Origin: Acanthacorydalis orientalis
Lineage: Eukaryota > Arthropoda > Insecta > Megaloptera > Corydalidae
Length of the DNA stretch: 64,000 bases
Assembly (NCBI GenBank): GCA_034766995.1
Contig: CM068313.1
Span: 1,707,501-1,771,500 of the forward strand
Direction: 5' to 3'
The number at the start of each line of letters is the position of its first letter. Position 1 is the first letter of the stretch. The position numbers and the translations under genes were made by a program. This document shows positions 1-11,329 of this stretch, in pieces. The notes under the pieces are model-generated. The model was not told where the DNA came from, made no database searches, and saw only the letters and a list, made by a program, of their open reading frames with translations.

Positions 1-288
1 GCGGATGAAATCTAGTAACACATTCTCTATTGTCACCAGTCGATTAGCAGATAATCCACGAAATTCCTCGTGTAGAGAGTTCATTGCAGTTGCCGCTCGG
101 CGGCCATGATAAAGCCTGGCTATATTATCACTAGCTACAATATAGAGTTCTTGTGTACTTGTGACGCGTGATAGTGGTACATACAGTAGCCCACTCAGTC
201 CGCATTCCTCAGCGCAGACTCTCTCTTCTCTCCCTCTTGTACTCATGCAGTCATATTCGCTCCATCTCTCTAGTTCGCGGCTATTCAT
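1..288 (-). CDS. partial PIF1-like helicase C-terminal fragment (runs off window)
   Basis: An open frame runs on the minus strand from an ATG at 288, just after an in-frame stop at 289-291, to the window edge with no stop (96 codons seen). Near codons 27-50 it encodes CGLSGLLYVPLSRVTS followed by TQELYIVA. This resembles the last conserved helicase block of PIF1-like superfamily-1 helicases (a Y-V-A/P-L-S-R-V core followed by a short G/E-LY strand), which contacts ATP and DNA. The Walker motifs would lie upstream, but the frame is closed there and no splice acceptor is obvious, so this may be a broken copy, for example from a Helitron-type or other helicase-bearing element. The remaining ~50 residues match nothing I recognise. 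The start at 288 is only the first ATG. Family call moderate, intact gene doubtful. Confidence 0.4.
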   Translation of the reverse strand, partial: MNSRELERWSEYDCMSTRGREERVCAEECGLSGLLYVPLSRVTSTQELYIVASDNIARLYHGRRAATAMNSLHEEFRGLSANRLVTIENVLLDFIR

Positions 289-324
289 TTATATTATTGA
301 ATGAACAGCAATATTATGAACTAA

Positions 325-327
<3 letters not shown>

Positions 328-375
<48 letters not shown>
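328..375. repeat. (TA)n microsatellite
   Basis: About 24 uninterrupted TA units. The sequence on either side is unique. Confidence 0.95.
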
Positions 376-378
<3 letters not shown>

Positions 379-1399
379 CATGGTGACGTTTTTCGCGACA
401 CGCCGTACGTTTTAACCGCTCGCCAACGCGCCCGTAGAAGTTTCACTCCAATAAAGACTACGCCTCGAAACCGAAGCCGTCGTTCACCAATGTCGAACCG
501 AGTTACTCTTCGAACCGTCCACGTACGGTTCGGTCGACCGAGCTCTGTTTGTGTATCCTTTCAGCGAACCATTAGGGTTTTCGGTCACTTGAGTACACAG
601 AATGTCATCAGGCCGTGCGGACGAGTGCACGCTTGTTTATTCGATCTGTCGACTGCGTACACTTATTAATAAACCGGTCGAAAATAATAAACTGATATCG
701 TTTCACAGCGCTAGTAAATATTTATACGATTCCGTACGCACTAATGCATGCACTGGCGAATGTATCCTCCGAGCAGAGTGATTGACGAGATGTACAACAC
801 ACAGAGATGTGCAAATCGATTCGAACACCGGATTGACACTGTTCGATGTGTACAGGTGGCGCGTGGAAACGATCAACAGTTGAGAACGATTTCGCAATGG
901 CTGATCCAAACGTTTCAGTATCGAAACGGGATAATAATTGTTGTCGGTTATATTGGAACAGGGAAAAAGTACACGGTTTGAAATCGAAACTCGGACGATT
1001 ATTTTTCGCAGAAAACGATCTTATCAATTATGCGTTCGCCGTCGTTCCGTGCGCTCATTTTCCAGCGCTGATGGATTCCACGGCCGTAAAGGCTGCACGG
1101 TTTTTCGATAAGAAAGGTGGTCGGGTGGTTTTTGACGGTCTCCACGGTGTCAAATTTGAAAACGTGCCTCGTAACAACTTACTATCTAACAATTTCACTC
1201 GTGTACGAAACTCGTTCTCTTATTTACAACGAGCAATGTTTTCATCAAGTTTTATAATCAGAAAATGAATATAAACTGAATTCATATGCTGCGGTTTCCT
1301 CTAATATCATACAAAAGAATTTATTAATCTAGAAAATGTCGAATAAAATTATAATAGAATTTTGTAAGGTCATGATTTTGAAGTAAAAAATCATTTAAG

Positions 1400-1401
<2 letters not shown>
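376..1401. other. unique intergenic DNA, no recognised gene
   Basis: This stretch is more balanced in base composition than its surroundings and rich in CpG between 390 and 680. The longest open frame (846-1268, +, 140 codons) has no motif or family signature I know, and overlapping frames on both strands are similarly open, so it is not called as a gene. Confidence 0.5.
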
Positions 1402-1460
<59 letters not shown>

Positions 1461-1660
1461 TATAAAGTCATTATGTTGAAGTAAAAATTTATTTTAGGCT
1501 ATTATTTAAGGCAGGGTTTTTGATTGGGTGAGTTACTATTTTGAAGTTAGTAAATTTGAAGATTATTTTGCGATTCTCTCTCTCTCTATATACATATTAT
1601 TTATATATATATATGTGTGTGTATACACATATGTACATGTATATATATATATATATATAC

Positions 1661-1712
<52 letters not shown>

Positions 1713-1790
1713 AAAGTCATTATATTGAAGTAAAAATTTATTTTAGGCTACTATTTAGGGCAGGGATTTTGATAATTAATTTATTATGGT
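1402..1790. repeat. two (TA)n tracts, each followed by the same transposon-end-like sequence
   Basis: TA tracts at 1402-1458 and about 1600-1708 (the second is interrupted by GTGTGT, ACACAT and ACGTAT steps) are each followed by TATAAAGTCATTAT, then TTGAAGTAAAAATTTATT and GGCAGGG. The two 60-70 bp copies differ at only a few positions. A similar GAAGTAAAAAT stretch forms the end of the transposase relic at 7989, so these are probably ends of a related short Tc1/mariner-type element. No coding capacity is left. Confidence 0.6.
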
Positions 1791-2480
1791 CTTGTTATTA
1801 AATCTTTCAACGCTATAAAGTTACATACATGTATCCAGCAAATCTAATCGACGCGTGCCATGGACATACATTTTTGTCTCAGGAATACAATTAACGTGTG
1901 CTGTGGACAAAGATGTGCATTTTGTTTTAATCGTTTTATAGTAATCGCAGGAACTTTTCGAGTAATTACCGTACTTTCATTTGTTAATTTATTATAATAT
2001 TGTACATAAAAAAATCAGAGACTACTTGTGACCCTCTTAATTCGATTCGAAATACAATTCTTGTTTTATAGTTAACATAGGGTTGAGTAAATGTGATTAT
2101 CAGTGATTTACAAATTATTATTGATTATTATTTATCAATTTATCCTTGCATACATCTATAATATGGATTGTATTTATATATAATTCCATCTTTTTTCATC
2201 TTGTGTTCTTAAATATAATTATCTTTGTTTTTTGTTTATTCATCTTTCAATTATTGACTTTTGTTTTTTTTTTTAATTATTTAATGTGTTTAGTTTACCG
2301 TGTAAGTCTTGAATACCTGACTGGTACTAATTAATTACAATCATTTTATTATAGTCTTACTAGTAAACCTTTCAGCACTATTACATGCATCCGGCGAAAC
2401 TAATCGAAGCGTGCCATGAACTCGCATCGTCCGAGGAATATAATTAACGTGCGCTGCGGACAAAGATGTGAATTTTTTTT
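1790..2480 (+). repeat. dispersed repeat, copy 1
   Basis: This AT-rich block is closely similar, in the same orientation, to 12090-12835. Shared marks include AATCTAATCGACGCGTGCCA, GTGGACAAAGATGTGCATTT, AGACTACTTGTGACCCT and ATCTTTGTTTTTTGTTTATT. Inside the copy, 1790-1960 and 2340-2480 are themselves related, so the block began as a local tandem duplication. No coding frame or transposon ends are recognised. Confidence 0.75.
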
Positions 2481-2484
2481 AATC

Positions 2485-2910
2485 TTTTAAACCGTATCAT
2501 GCATCTAGAAATTGTATTTTGAAGGCAAGTGAACGGTATTGAAAGAGTCGTCGTTTTTTGATCAAAAATCGCATACCATGGGTCATAGATTTTGGCTGAA
2601 AAGTGAAAAAAACGTAAATCAACCAACTTTTCGGTATTAGCAGAACTGTAATGATGTAAATAGAATCGAATCTTTAAAAAAGCATTGCTTTATAGCAAAA
2701 CAGTGACGATTGTCGACAAGAATCAATTTTGAAACTTGAAAAAAAACCCTGTTTCCTACACCCGACCTGTAAATACAACCACTATGTGATTTTCTAACGC
2801 GACCGTTACAAAAACATAGCTTTGTAGCAAAACAGTCACGATTTTCTGCAAGAATAAATTTTGAAATTCGAAAAAAATCGTATTCTCTTCACCGAAACTC
2901 GTTCAACGCT
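2485..2910 (+). repeat. degenerate member of the ~512-bp repeat family
   Basis: Shares CATACCATGGGTCATAGATT-like and GCTTTATAGCAAAACAG-like stretches with 11500-11770, and a shorter core (TTTTTxATCAAAAxTxGCATAC plus a following GTCxxAAAATGAAA-like segment) with the tandem ~512-bp repeats beside the large satellite. It abuts dispersed-repeat copy 1. Non-coding as far as visible. Confidence 0.55.
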
Positions 2911-3674
2911 TGTGAAATAACTGGAGTTCAGCGCATCGTAACGGTAACTGTCAATCTCACACAGTTTTCAAAACATTAACAGTGTATGTCGACGCGTGTT
3001 CGTTTTAAATACCGAACAATTGCACATATTTGATTAATGGACACCGAAAAAAAGTCAAACACCGACGTTAATGCAGTCCAAACACACGCAAATAAAACAA
3101 TGTCGGCGGCCGGTTGTTCTATTAATATTTACACTCGCTGCCATTTAATTCGCCGGCAATAAAAACGAGTGGCATTACTAGTGTGTCAATAGAACAGAAA
3201 TTATCGACGGTGGGAACAGTTCGAGTTCCGTGTTGACTTTTGCCGTAACGAGCGCGACTTTTTTCCGCTAATAAATATTATGACAGCAAACAGATATTGA
3301 TTACACAGTGCCGGCTTAATGTCCGTCGATTGGATGTCGGATTAATTATCAGCACGTCGAGAACTGCTCTTATGTGATATGAGTGGTTTAACACTTCACA
3401 TCTGTTTATTAGTTAGGACTGTTACAACAAGAAGAAGGACCCATGAGAAGGAGGACAAGAAAGACACAAGACATCTCAAGAAGAAGACAAGAAGAAAGCG
3501 AAGCATACAAAGAGTTTGTCACAATACAGTTCTGACACTGTGGATGAATACATTTTCATAAAGGATTCTTTTTCCCCCCATAAACCACTAAATTTCTAGA
3601 TCAGAAACATTCAAATGCTTACTTTGTATTAATAAATATAAAACAACGACGGATCGTTGTTCATCAACGACCTA
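2911..3674. other. unique intergenic DNA, nothing recognised
   Basis: No open frame above 60 codons with any family signature. It contains a purine-rich AGAAGAAGA-type stretch around 3425-3505, which gives a low-complexity lysine/arginine frame that I do not believe is coding. Confidence 0.5.
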
Positions 3675-6040
3675 TTAAATTTTTCCAGGAAAAGTCACGA
3701 GTTTATACGGAGATGTCGAGATATGAGCCTGTAAACTGTAGTAGAATGTTTGAACTTTTCAGAAAAAATTCACGAGTCGTCACAGTGGTCCGTATTGTGA
3801 GATTTGGGTCTCTGTGTCATGGAAGACTGTCTGAATTTTGGAAAAAAAAATCGCGAGCTTACGCAAAGAACGGTAAATCAAGACATGGACCTGTAAACTA
3901 AAGTAGAATGTTTGAACTCTACAGAAAAAATTCGCGAGTTCTCACAGTGGCCCGTATTATGAGATTTGGGCTTCTATGTTACAGAAGACTGTCTGAACTA
4001 TGTACAAAAAAATCATGGGCACTCAGAGAATGGTATGTTTAAATATGAGCATGAAGACCATAGCAGAATGTTTAAACTTAATAGAAAAAATTAGCAAGTC
4101 CTCGCACAGGTCCGTATTGTGAGACTTGAGCCTGTACGTTACGAAAAACAGTTTGATCTTTGTAGAAAAAAATCGTTAGTGTACACAAAGGCTGGTGCGT
4201 CGAGATACGAGCCTTCAAAATATATTAGAATGTTGAAACTTAGTAGGAAAAAATATTGAGTCGCAACAAAGGTCCGTATTGTGAGATTTGACTCTCTATG
4301 TTACGAAAGACTGTCTAAAATTGCCAGAAAAAAATCATGAGCTTATAAAAATGTTCACATGTTGAAATATGGGCCTCCAAACTACATTAGAATGATTAAA
4401 CTTAGTAGGAAAAAATATTGAGTCGTAGAACAGGTCCGCATTGTGAGATTTGAGTCCCTGTGTTACGAAAGACTATCTAAACTTGGCAGAAAAAAATCTC
4501 AAGCTTACAAAAACGTTCTTATGTTGAAATATGAGTCTCAAAACTATATTAGAATGTTTGGACTTAGTAGAAAAAAATATTGAGTCGAAACACAGGTCCG
4601 TATTGTAAGATTTGAGTCTTTATGTTACGAAAGATAATCTAAACTGGGCAGAAAAAATCATGAGCTTATAAAAATGTTCATATGTTGAGATATGGGCCTC
4701 CAAATTATATTAGAATGTTTGAACTTCGTAGAAAAAAATATTAAGTCGAAACACAGGTCCGATTTTTAAGATTTGACTCTCTGTGTTACGAAAGACTATA
4801 TAAACTTGTCAGAAAAAAATCGCAAGCTTACAAAAACGTTCCTATGTTGAAATATGGGCCTCCAAACTATATTAGAATGTTCGGACTTAGTAAAAAAAAA
4901 TATTGAGTCGAAACACAGGTCCGTATTGTAAGATTTGAGTTTTTATGTTACGAAAGATAATCTAAACTGGGCAGAAAAAAATCATGAGCTTATAAAAATG
5001 TTCATATGTTGAGGTATGGGCCTCCAAACTATATTAGAATGAGTTGAATTTAGTAGAAAAAAATATTAAGTCGAAACACAGGTCCGATTTGTAATATTTG
5101 ACTCTCTGTGTTACGAAAGACTATATAAACTTGTCAGAAAAAAATCGCAAGCTTACAAAAACGTTCCTATGTCGAAATATGGGCCTCCAAACTATAGTAG
5201 AATGTTTGAACTTAGTAGAAAAAAATATTGAACCGTGTAACAGGTCCGCGTTGTGAGATTTGAGCCTCTATGTTACGAAAGATTATCTAAACTTGTCAGA
5301 AAAAAATCATGAATATGCAAAAACGTTTGTATGTTGAAATATGGGCCTCCATACTATATAAGAATGTTTGAACTTAGTAGAAAAAAATATTGGGTCGTGT
5401 AACAGGTACGTATTGTGAAATTGAGTCACTGTGTTACGAAAGACTATCTAAACTTGGCAGAAAAAAATCGTGTGCTTACAAAAACGTTCTTATGTTGAAA
5501 TATAGGCCTCTAAACTATATTAGAATGTTTGACCTTAGTAGAAAAAAATATTGAGTTAAAATACAGGTCCGCATTTTGATATTTGAGTCTCTATGTTACG
5601 AAAGACAATCTAAACGTGGCAGAAAAAAATCTTGAGTAAGCAAAAACGTTCGTTTGTTGAGATATGGGCCTCCAAACTATATTAGAATGTTTAAACTTAG
5701 TAGGAAAAAATATTGAATCGCGAAACAGGTCCGCATTGTGAGATTTGACTCTCTATGTTATGAAAGACTGCCTAAAATTGCAAGAAAAAAATCATGAGCT
5801 TATAAAAATGTTCATATGTTGAGATAAGGACCTCCAAACTGTAGTAGAATGTTTGAACTTAGTAGAAAAAATTAGAGAGTCATAGCATAGGTCCGTATTG
5901 TGAGGTTTGGGCCTATATGTTACGAAAGACTATATAAACTTGTCAGAAAAAAATCGTGAGCTTACAAAAACGTTAGTATGTTGAGATATGGGCCTGCATG
6001 TTACAAATCATTGTCTGAACTTTGTAGAAAAAAATTATAA
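3675..6040 (+). repeat. 81-bp satellite family, diverged array 1 (162-bp dimers)
   Basis: About 29 monomers of ~81 bp, arranged as ~162-bp dimers: the word AGGTCCG recurs at 4433, 4595, 4756 and 4918. One half-dimer carries TTACGAAAGACT, the other GGGCCTCCAAACTATA. Each half has TGAGAT, an AGAATGTTTGAAC-like or AGACTGTCTAAAC-like centre, and an A6-A8 tract followed by AT. Units at the left edge (3675-4100) are the most divergent, as expected for an old array edge. Same orientation as the core array. Confidence 0.9.
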
Positions 6041-6514
6041 AATTTTATATCTTGTGAGTTGTTTAATTGTTGCGATTAATATGTATATATATACACACAC
6101 TAATGTTTGTATATGGTTTCATACTTATTTTATAGTAGGTTGTAGCGAGGTAGCGAGTAGGTAGCGAGTAGGTTGTGAGATTGGCGCGCAATTCAGTTAG
6201 TTCGAAAAATAAATTATTGTCCGTTGTCATAATTTCTATTTTAATTATGAAATTTTATACTTTGGGATTTGTTTAATCGTTGTGATTAATATATATATAT
6301 ATATATATATATAATTGAAATTATTTTTAATGTTTGTAGATTTCATATTTATTTTATTTTAAAACAAGAACTGAATGTCAGCTGAAACAGAATGACGAAC
6401 GACTGTTTTTCGCGGCGAGTAGGTTGTGGGATTGGAGCGCTATTCAGTTAATTCCTAATTTTGGTTTTTATTATGAAATTTTATATCTTGGGGGTTGTTT
6501 AATTGTCGTGATTA

Positions 6515-6549
<35 letters not shown>

Positions 6550-6778
6550 TGCAAATATTTTTAATGATTGTAGATGGTTTCGTACTTATTTTATTTTAAA
6601 ACAAGAACTGAATTTCAATTGAAATTGAAGGACTAATGATTGTGTTTCGCGGCGGGTAGGCTGTGAGATTGACGCGCAATTCAGTTAGTTCGAAAAACAA
6701 ATTATTGTCATAATTTCTATTTTACTTATGAAATTTTATACCTTATAAGTTTACCATGGGATTTGTTTAATAGTTGTG

Positions 6779-6851
<73 letters not shown>

Positions 6852-7045
6852 TACATACATATATAAACTATGTTTAATGCTTGTAGACGGTTTTATACTT
6901 ATTTTATTTTAAAACAAGAACTGAATGTTAGTTCATAATTTCGGCTTTAATTATGACATTTTATATCTTGGATTTTATTTAATCGTTGTGATATATGTAT
7001 AAGTATATATGTATGTATGTATATATATATATATATATAGCCATA
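6036..7045 (+). repeat. minisatellite of ~210-255 bp units, each with its own AT microsatellite
   Basis: Five successive units begin near 6036, 6245, 6473, 6728 and 6953 with ATGAAATTTTATA or a close variant. Each continues with TTGTTTAATxGTxGTGATTA, then a (TA)n tract of different length, and in the complete units TTTTAAAACAAGAACTGAAT and TTCGCGGCG-GTAGG-TGTG. The fourth unit's AT tract passes into (AG)n at 6818-6846. The last unit is truncated. Confidence 0.85.
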
Positions 7046-7835
7046 TTTCCATTGAATTGCTCTGCATATTTCATTCTCGATCCGTCGTAAAGCATTTTAA
7101 ACGCATTAACATAAATATAATCGAGCCGAACTGTTCTCTGCACGAGAGAATCTTCACTATTTAAAAGTTTCGACTTTTAACGGCCGCTCTGTATTCAAGA
7201 CCGTGCGTCGTGGCAATAATTTTCGTTATATTGTGAGGCCGTTCCGATTAGAAAACAACTTATGTAAATTTTACTGCCGTTATCTTAACGTCTCTACTTA
7301 TGTATCTGCATCGCTGACTGGTCGTTTCGTTGTACGGTGTTATTTTCAGGCCGCGTCTGTTCACAATGCACGCCAGCTACGAATAAACATATCTGCTTCG
7401 AATCGAACTATTTCAATTTTATGTCGATATAAAAACTGCGCTCCGGTTTATCGAGCGAAACAAATACAAAGATTGTTCGACAAGTCGTCTTCAACGTTTT
7501 ACATAAAGAAGAAACGCCGATCGAGTTTATTTATTTTGGAAATAAATTATTGTGAAACGAGTACGCATTGTTCCGAATCGATTCGGTATTGAGTTATGTT
7601 TTAAAAACACGGTTCTAATCTTGAAAATTCAATCTTGAAAGTTCAAGTACATCAATTTTTCATTTCAATGAAAGTAATTGCCTCCCGTTTATATTCCAGC
7701 GTGTATTCTGTTTACACTGGAGCTTTAAATGTTTAAGTTTACATTAAGGCTTGAGACTTCATACTTTTAACGAAATTATATCAGATAATTAGTTTTTAAT
7801 ACATTTTCGCTACAGTCATTAACATACACAGCTAT

Positions 7836-7838
<3 letters not shown>
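7046..7838. other. unique DNA, no recognised gene
   Basis: Moderately CpG-containing unique sequence. A 129-codon open frame at 7203-7592 (+) starts with ATG but has no domain, signal peptide or family motif I recognise. Splice-like flanks are not evident, so it is not called. Confidence 0.45.
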
Positions 7839-7880
<42 letters not shown>

Positions 7881-7939
7881 ATATATATGTATATATATGT
7901 ATATATATGTGTATATATGTATATATATGTGTATATATG

Positions 7940-7985
<46 letters not shown>

Positions 7986-7987
7986 TA
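7839..7987. repeat. (TA)n/(TG)-interrupted microsatellite
   Basis: About 150 bp of TA repeats broken by regular TATGTA and GTGTAT steps. It directly abuts the end of a transposase relic at 7989. Confidence 0.95.
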
Positions 7988-7988
7988 T

Positions 7989-8345
7989 ACGGGTGAGTCA
8001 AAAAGTAAAAAGACATTTTTGAAGTAAAAATTATTCTACAAGCAGGATTTTTATTAAAGTAATTTTTCTGCATAGTCTTCATTTTAACTTCTACACAGTT
8101 AGTAGAATGCTTAATGAGCTTCTGAATTCCATCTTGGAAGATACTTTTTGGTCTCTTGCAAAAAACAAATTTCGACTTCTCAGTTTATCTTCTAAGGGCT
8201 TCAAAAGCTGGAAATCATTTGATACTAAATGGTGTCTATACGGTTGCTCGTTCAGTAGTCCAACACTTAGATATTGAATGCACTAATTTATTTTATAAGT
8301 GACGCGGAATGCTGTGTAAGAGTGGATGCGCAAGTGACCAAAAAA
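7989..8345 (-). pseudogene. Tc1/mariner-type transposase C-terminal relic
   Basis: Read on the minus strand, the translation gives a degenerate FPAFEALRR, then [18 protein letters not shown], which resembles the C-terminal F-x-x-GI-x-KL-x-x-R-x-x-KC-I block of Tc1/mariner transposases. A short tail ends at a terminal-repeat-like GGGTGAGTCAAAAAGT (7991-8006). At least two in-frame stops (after SIK and after LRR) break the frame, and the catalytic triad region is missing. The element end sits against a (TA)n tract, consistent with TA target preference. Family call good, subfamily uncertain. Confidence 0.65.
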
Positions 8346-8404
8346 TTTTTTCTCAGGTTTAGATCTTTACTGTTATAAATTCAAAGTCATTGCTTCAGTT
8401 ACAT

Positions 8405-9750
8405 TTATCAATTTTTGAGATATGGAGCTGTAAGCTCTTGTAGAGTGTCTGAACTTGAAAGAAAAAAACCGTGTGTTCGTACACAGTACTATTTGTTCGG
8501 ATCTGAGCCTGTAAACTCTTGAAGAATGTCCGAACTGTTAAGAAAAAAATCACGAGTCGTCTCAGAGGCAAATTTGTAAAATTACGGCCTCTATGATACG
8601 AAAGACTGTCTGAACTCTGTAGAAAAAAATCGTGAGAATGCACAGAGGTTCTTATGTCGAGATATAGACATGTAAACTATAGCAGAATGTTTAAACTTTT
8701 CCGAAAAAAATCGTGTGTCCTTATAGAGCATTTTTTGGCTAGATGTGAGTATGTGTGGGCTTGTAGAATATCTGAACTCTGAAGAAAAAAATCGTGAACT
8801 ATTACAGAGTACTATTTGTTGAGATATGAGTATGTAAGCTTTAGTAAAACGTCTGAACTGTGATGAAAAAAATTGTGAGTTCTTACAGAGTACTAACTGT
8901 TAAGATATGAGTCTATAAGCTCTTTTAGGATGTCTGAACTTTGAAGGAAAAAATTGTGATTCCTTACAGAGAACTGTTTTTAGAGATCTGAGTCTGTCAG
9001 CTCTTGTAGAATATCTAAATTCTGAAGAAAAAAATCTAGAGACCTTACAGAGAGCTAATTGTTGAAATATAAGTCTGTAAGCTCTTATAGAATGTCTGAA
9101 CTCTGAAGAAGAAATCGTGAGCCATTACAGAGTACTATTTGTTGATGTGTGAGTGTGTAAGCTTCAGTAAAATGTATGAACTGTGAAGAAAAAAATTGTG
9201 AGTCCTCACAGAGAAGTATTTGTAGGATCTGAGTCAGTAACCTCTTACAGAATATCTAAATTCTGGAGAAAAAAATCTCGAGACCTTACAGAGTGCTAAT
9301 TGTTAAAATATGAGTCTGCAAGCTCTTATAGAATGTCTTAACTCTGAAGAAAAAAATCATGAGCCATTACAGAGTACTATTTGTTGAGATATGACTATGT
9401 AAACTTTAGTAAAATGTCTGAATTGCGAAGAAAAAAATTGTGAGTTCTTACAGAGAACTATTTGTAGAGATCTGAGTCAGTAAGCTCTTGTAGAATATTA
9501 AAATTCTGAAGAAAAAAATCTAGAGTCGTAAGAGAATGCTAATTGTTGAGATATGAGTCTGTAAGCTCTTATAGAATATCTGAACTCTGAAGAAAAAAAT
9601 CGTAAACACTTACAGACTACTATCAGTTGAGATACGAGCATGTAAGCTTTAATAAAATGCTTGAGCTCTGAAGAAAAAAATCTTGAGTCCTCACAGAGTA
9701 TTATCTATCGAGATACGACCCCTATAAGCTATTGTAGAATATCAGAACGC
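8405..9750 (+). repeat. 81-bp satellite family, diverged array 2
   Basis: About 16-17 units of ~81 bp. Typical words per unit: GAGATATGAGTCTGTAAGCT, AGAATGTCTGAACTCTGAAG, AAAAAAATCGTGAG and ACAGAGTACTATTTGTT. Units differ from one another by roughly 10-25 percent by eye, so the array is old, but the period has been kept (for example CTCTTG at about 8435 and 8516). Same orientation as the core array. Confidence 0.9.
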
Positions 9751-9850
9751 TACGATATGAAAAAATCTGACAGTAGACTCTTATCAAGCGACAAGAATTA
9801 ACGCTGATAAAGCTTACTGAAACAAACGCTGTTTGACGATAGTCACTTGA
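9747..9850 (+). repeat. short dispersed repeat, partner at 15778-15880
   Basis: Shares AAAAATCTGxCAGT, CAAGxGACA, CGCTGATxAAGCTT and CGATAGTCA in the same order and spacing with 15778-15880. The function and the element type are unknown. Confidence 0.55.
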
Positions 9851-10289
9851 TTTCTACGGTAACTTGATGACTTTCTAATTAAATGGATTAATGTGTTAAA
9901 TCGTTTAAATTATAAATTTATAATGTTGGTTCATTTTTATCATTCATGTATTCCCTATCTCTCTCTCTCTCTATATATAAATTGATACACAATTTATATT
10001 TCCTTTTCTTCAGTATTGATTGCATTTATTTTTTGATTGTATCGATAATTGAAAATAAATGAATCGATTTATGAAGAAAATATATTCTTGAAAAGCAGTT
10101 AAGAGCAGAATGTCTGAAATATCTGAATGTTAAAGTGTTAATATTTTTTTTTTGTCAGTCGAAGGTTGATATTTCTTGTATAAGATATATATTCGATCAG
10201 AAATCCATCAAATCCGGTCATGAACGTCGCTCAGATTCGCATATTGATCAGTTGAGTGTTTAGACCGTTCCAGAGATTGAGCACGTCGT
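9851..10289. other. AT-rich DNA, nothing recognised
   Basis: Low-complexity AT-rich sequence with a short (CT)n run at about 9959-9972 and a T-run at 10147-10155. No gene seen. Confidence 0.5.
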
Positions 10290-10790
10290 CGAAACATTTT
10301 TCTGTATCTCCACAAGCTCGGAGATAAAAGTCCGCACGGCCGAGGCTCGCGCTCCGCGAACAGGAAAAGTGTACGAGCTTCATAAATATTCATTCGCGGG
10401 ACAGATCTGCTTCCTTCGACGTCCGCGCCGTCGCTCTCCTCCCGACGTGTGCGCGCCGCGCGTCGGCTTCATTAAGCGCCGACTGTTTAATTTCATAAAC
10501 ACCGTACGAAGGACGTCGCTCGAAAGGGTTAGAGCCGGAGCTTTTAGAGACGCGCTCGCTTTCCGTATAGGAAATAGGCCGGGCTCCAGCACGTCCGTCA
10601 CGCGACGTCTCGCTGGTGTGGGTGCAGCACCCCGCTCGCTGCTTATGTTTATCTTTCTATATAAAGTTCTATTTCTATTACGCGTAGGTCATCCGCGACG
10701 TGAATGGAGAACGAAACGAGAGATAATTTTATATACACTCGAGCTTTCAGAACGGACTTTCAGAGTGGTCGTATTTCTTTTTTAAGGGGC
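10290..10790. promoter_or_regulatory. CpG-rich unique patch, possible regulatory region
   Basis: This stands out from its AT-rich surroundings by its high GC and CpG (GCGCGCCGCGCGTCGG-type sequence around 10447-10466). It contains a TATATAAAG box-like sequence at about 10660. Overlapping frames are open on both strands (10369-10785 + and 10380-10601 -) only because the stretch is GC-rich. None shows a known motif or clear splice sites. A promoter, first exon or enhancer is possible but not shown. Confidence 0.25.
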
Positions 10791-10843
10791 CGCGGTGTCG
10801 TTAAGCTCTGATGCTTTCAAGATGCTTGAATCGTGAGAAGATA

Positions 10844-10864
10844 TACATACATATATATATATAT

Positions 10865-10926
<62 letters not shown>
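10844..10926. repeat. (TA)n microsatellite
   Basis: About 80 bp of TA repeats with a few TACATA steps. It ends 8 bp before the TA target site of the mariner relic at 10935. Confidence 0.95.
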
Positions 10927-10928
<2 letters not shown>

Positions 10929-10934
10929 AAAGTA

Positions 10935-11325
10935 TTGGGTCACCCATAAGTAATGCGGTATTTTCATATATTGTACATGAAAATTGATGTAGGAATATTT
11001 TCCAATTATTGCAAGAACGAATCAGATGCATAGACTGTTCAATTGTACATAATGTTTTTTTCAATATCGTGGAAAATTAACAGTGATCAACACAAGAAAC
11101 AATATTGGTCATCATGGAAGTGTCAAATGAGTATATTAGGTATACTTTTCTTTGAGAGTTTCGTCAGAGCAACAACGCTACAACTGCAATTAAATCATTG
11201 TGAGAAATCTATGATTCAGATGTGATTAGTCTAAGCTAAGAACAAACATGGTTTCAATGTCTGGGAACTACAACCTTGAAGATGAGGATAGGTCAGGATG
11301 TCCTCGAGATTTCGGCTGTCTTCGT
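10935..11325 (+). pseudogene. mariner transposase, degenerate 5' half with terminal repeat
   Basis: A mariner-like terminal repeat starts at 10935 (TTGGGTCACCCATAAGTAAT, then GCGG), preceded by the TA target dinucleotide at 10933-10934. The reading frame starts at an ATG at 11114 and gives MEVSNEYIRYTFL, EFRQSNNATTAIKSL, EIYDSDVISLS, then after a frameshift NYNLEDEDRSGCPRDF. This is the N-terminal helix-turn-helix region and the linker (L-E-D-x-x-R-S-G-x-P) typical of mariner transposases. Three in-frame stops and one frameshift inactivate it. The similarity ends at about 11325 where a different repeat begins, so the catalytic domain and 3' terminal repeat are lost. Confidence 0.85.
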
Positions 11326-11329
11326 ATTA

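Noticed and set aside
846..1268. 140-codon open frame
   Set aside because: No recognisable motif, overlapped by similarly open frames on both strands, and no codon or splice evidence. Left as unique DNA.
7203..7592. 129-codon open frame
   Set aside because: No family signature; moderate length can arise by chance in balanced DNA. Kept only as a note in the region entry.
7776..8082. Frames rich in alternating Tyr and Ile
   Set aside because: Translations of (TA)n microsatellites; the same artefact appears at 168-386, 1528-1728, 10782-11064, 16806-17146 and 58534-58916.
10380..10601. Open frames on both strands of the CpG-rich patch as genes
   Set aside because: GC-rich DNA has few stops. 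Arg-rich translations without domains are typical of this artefact.
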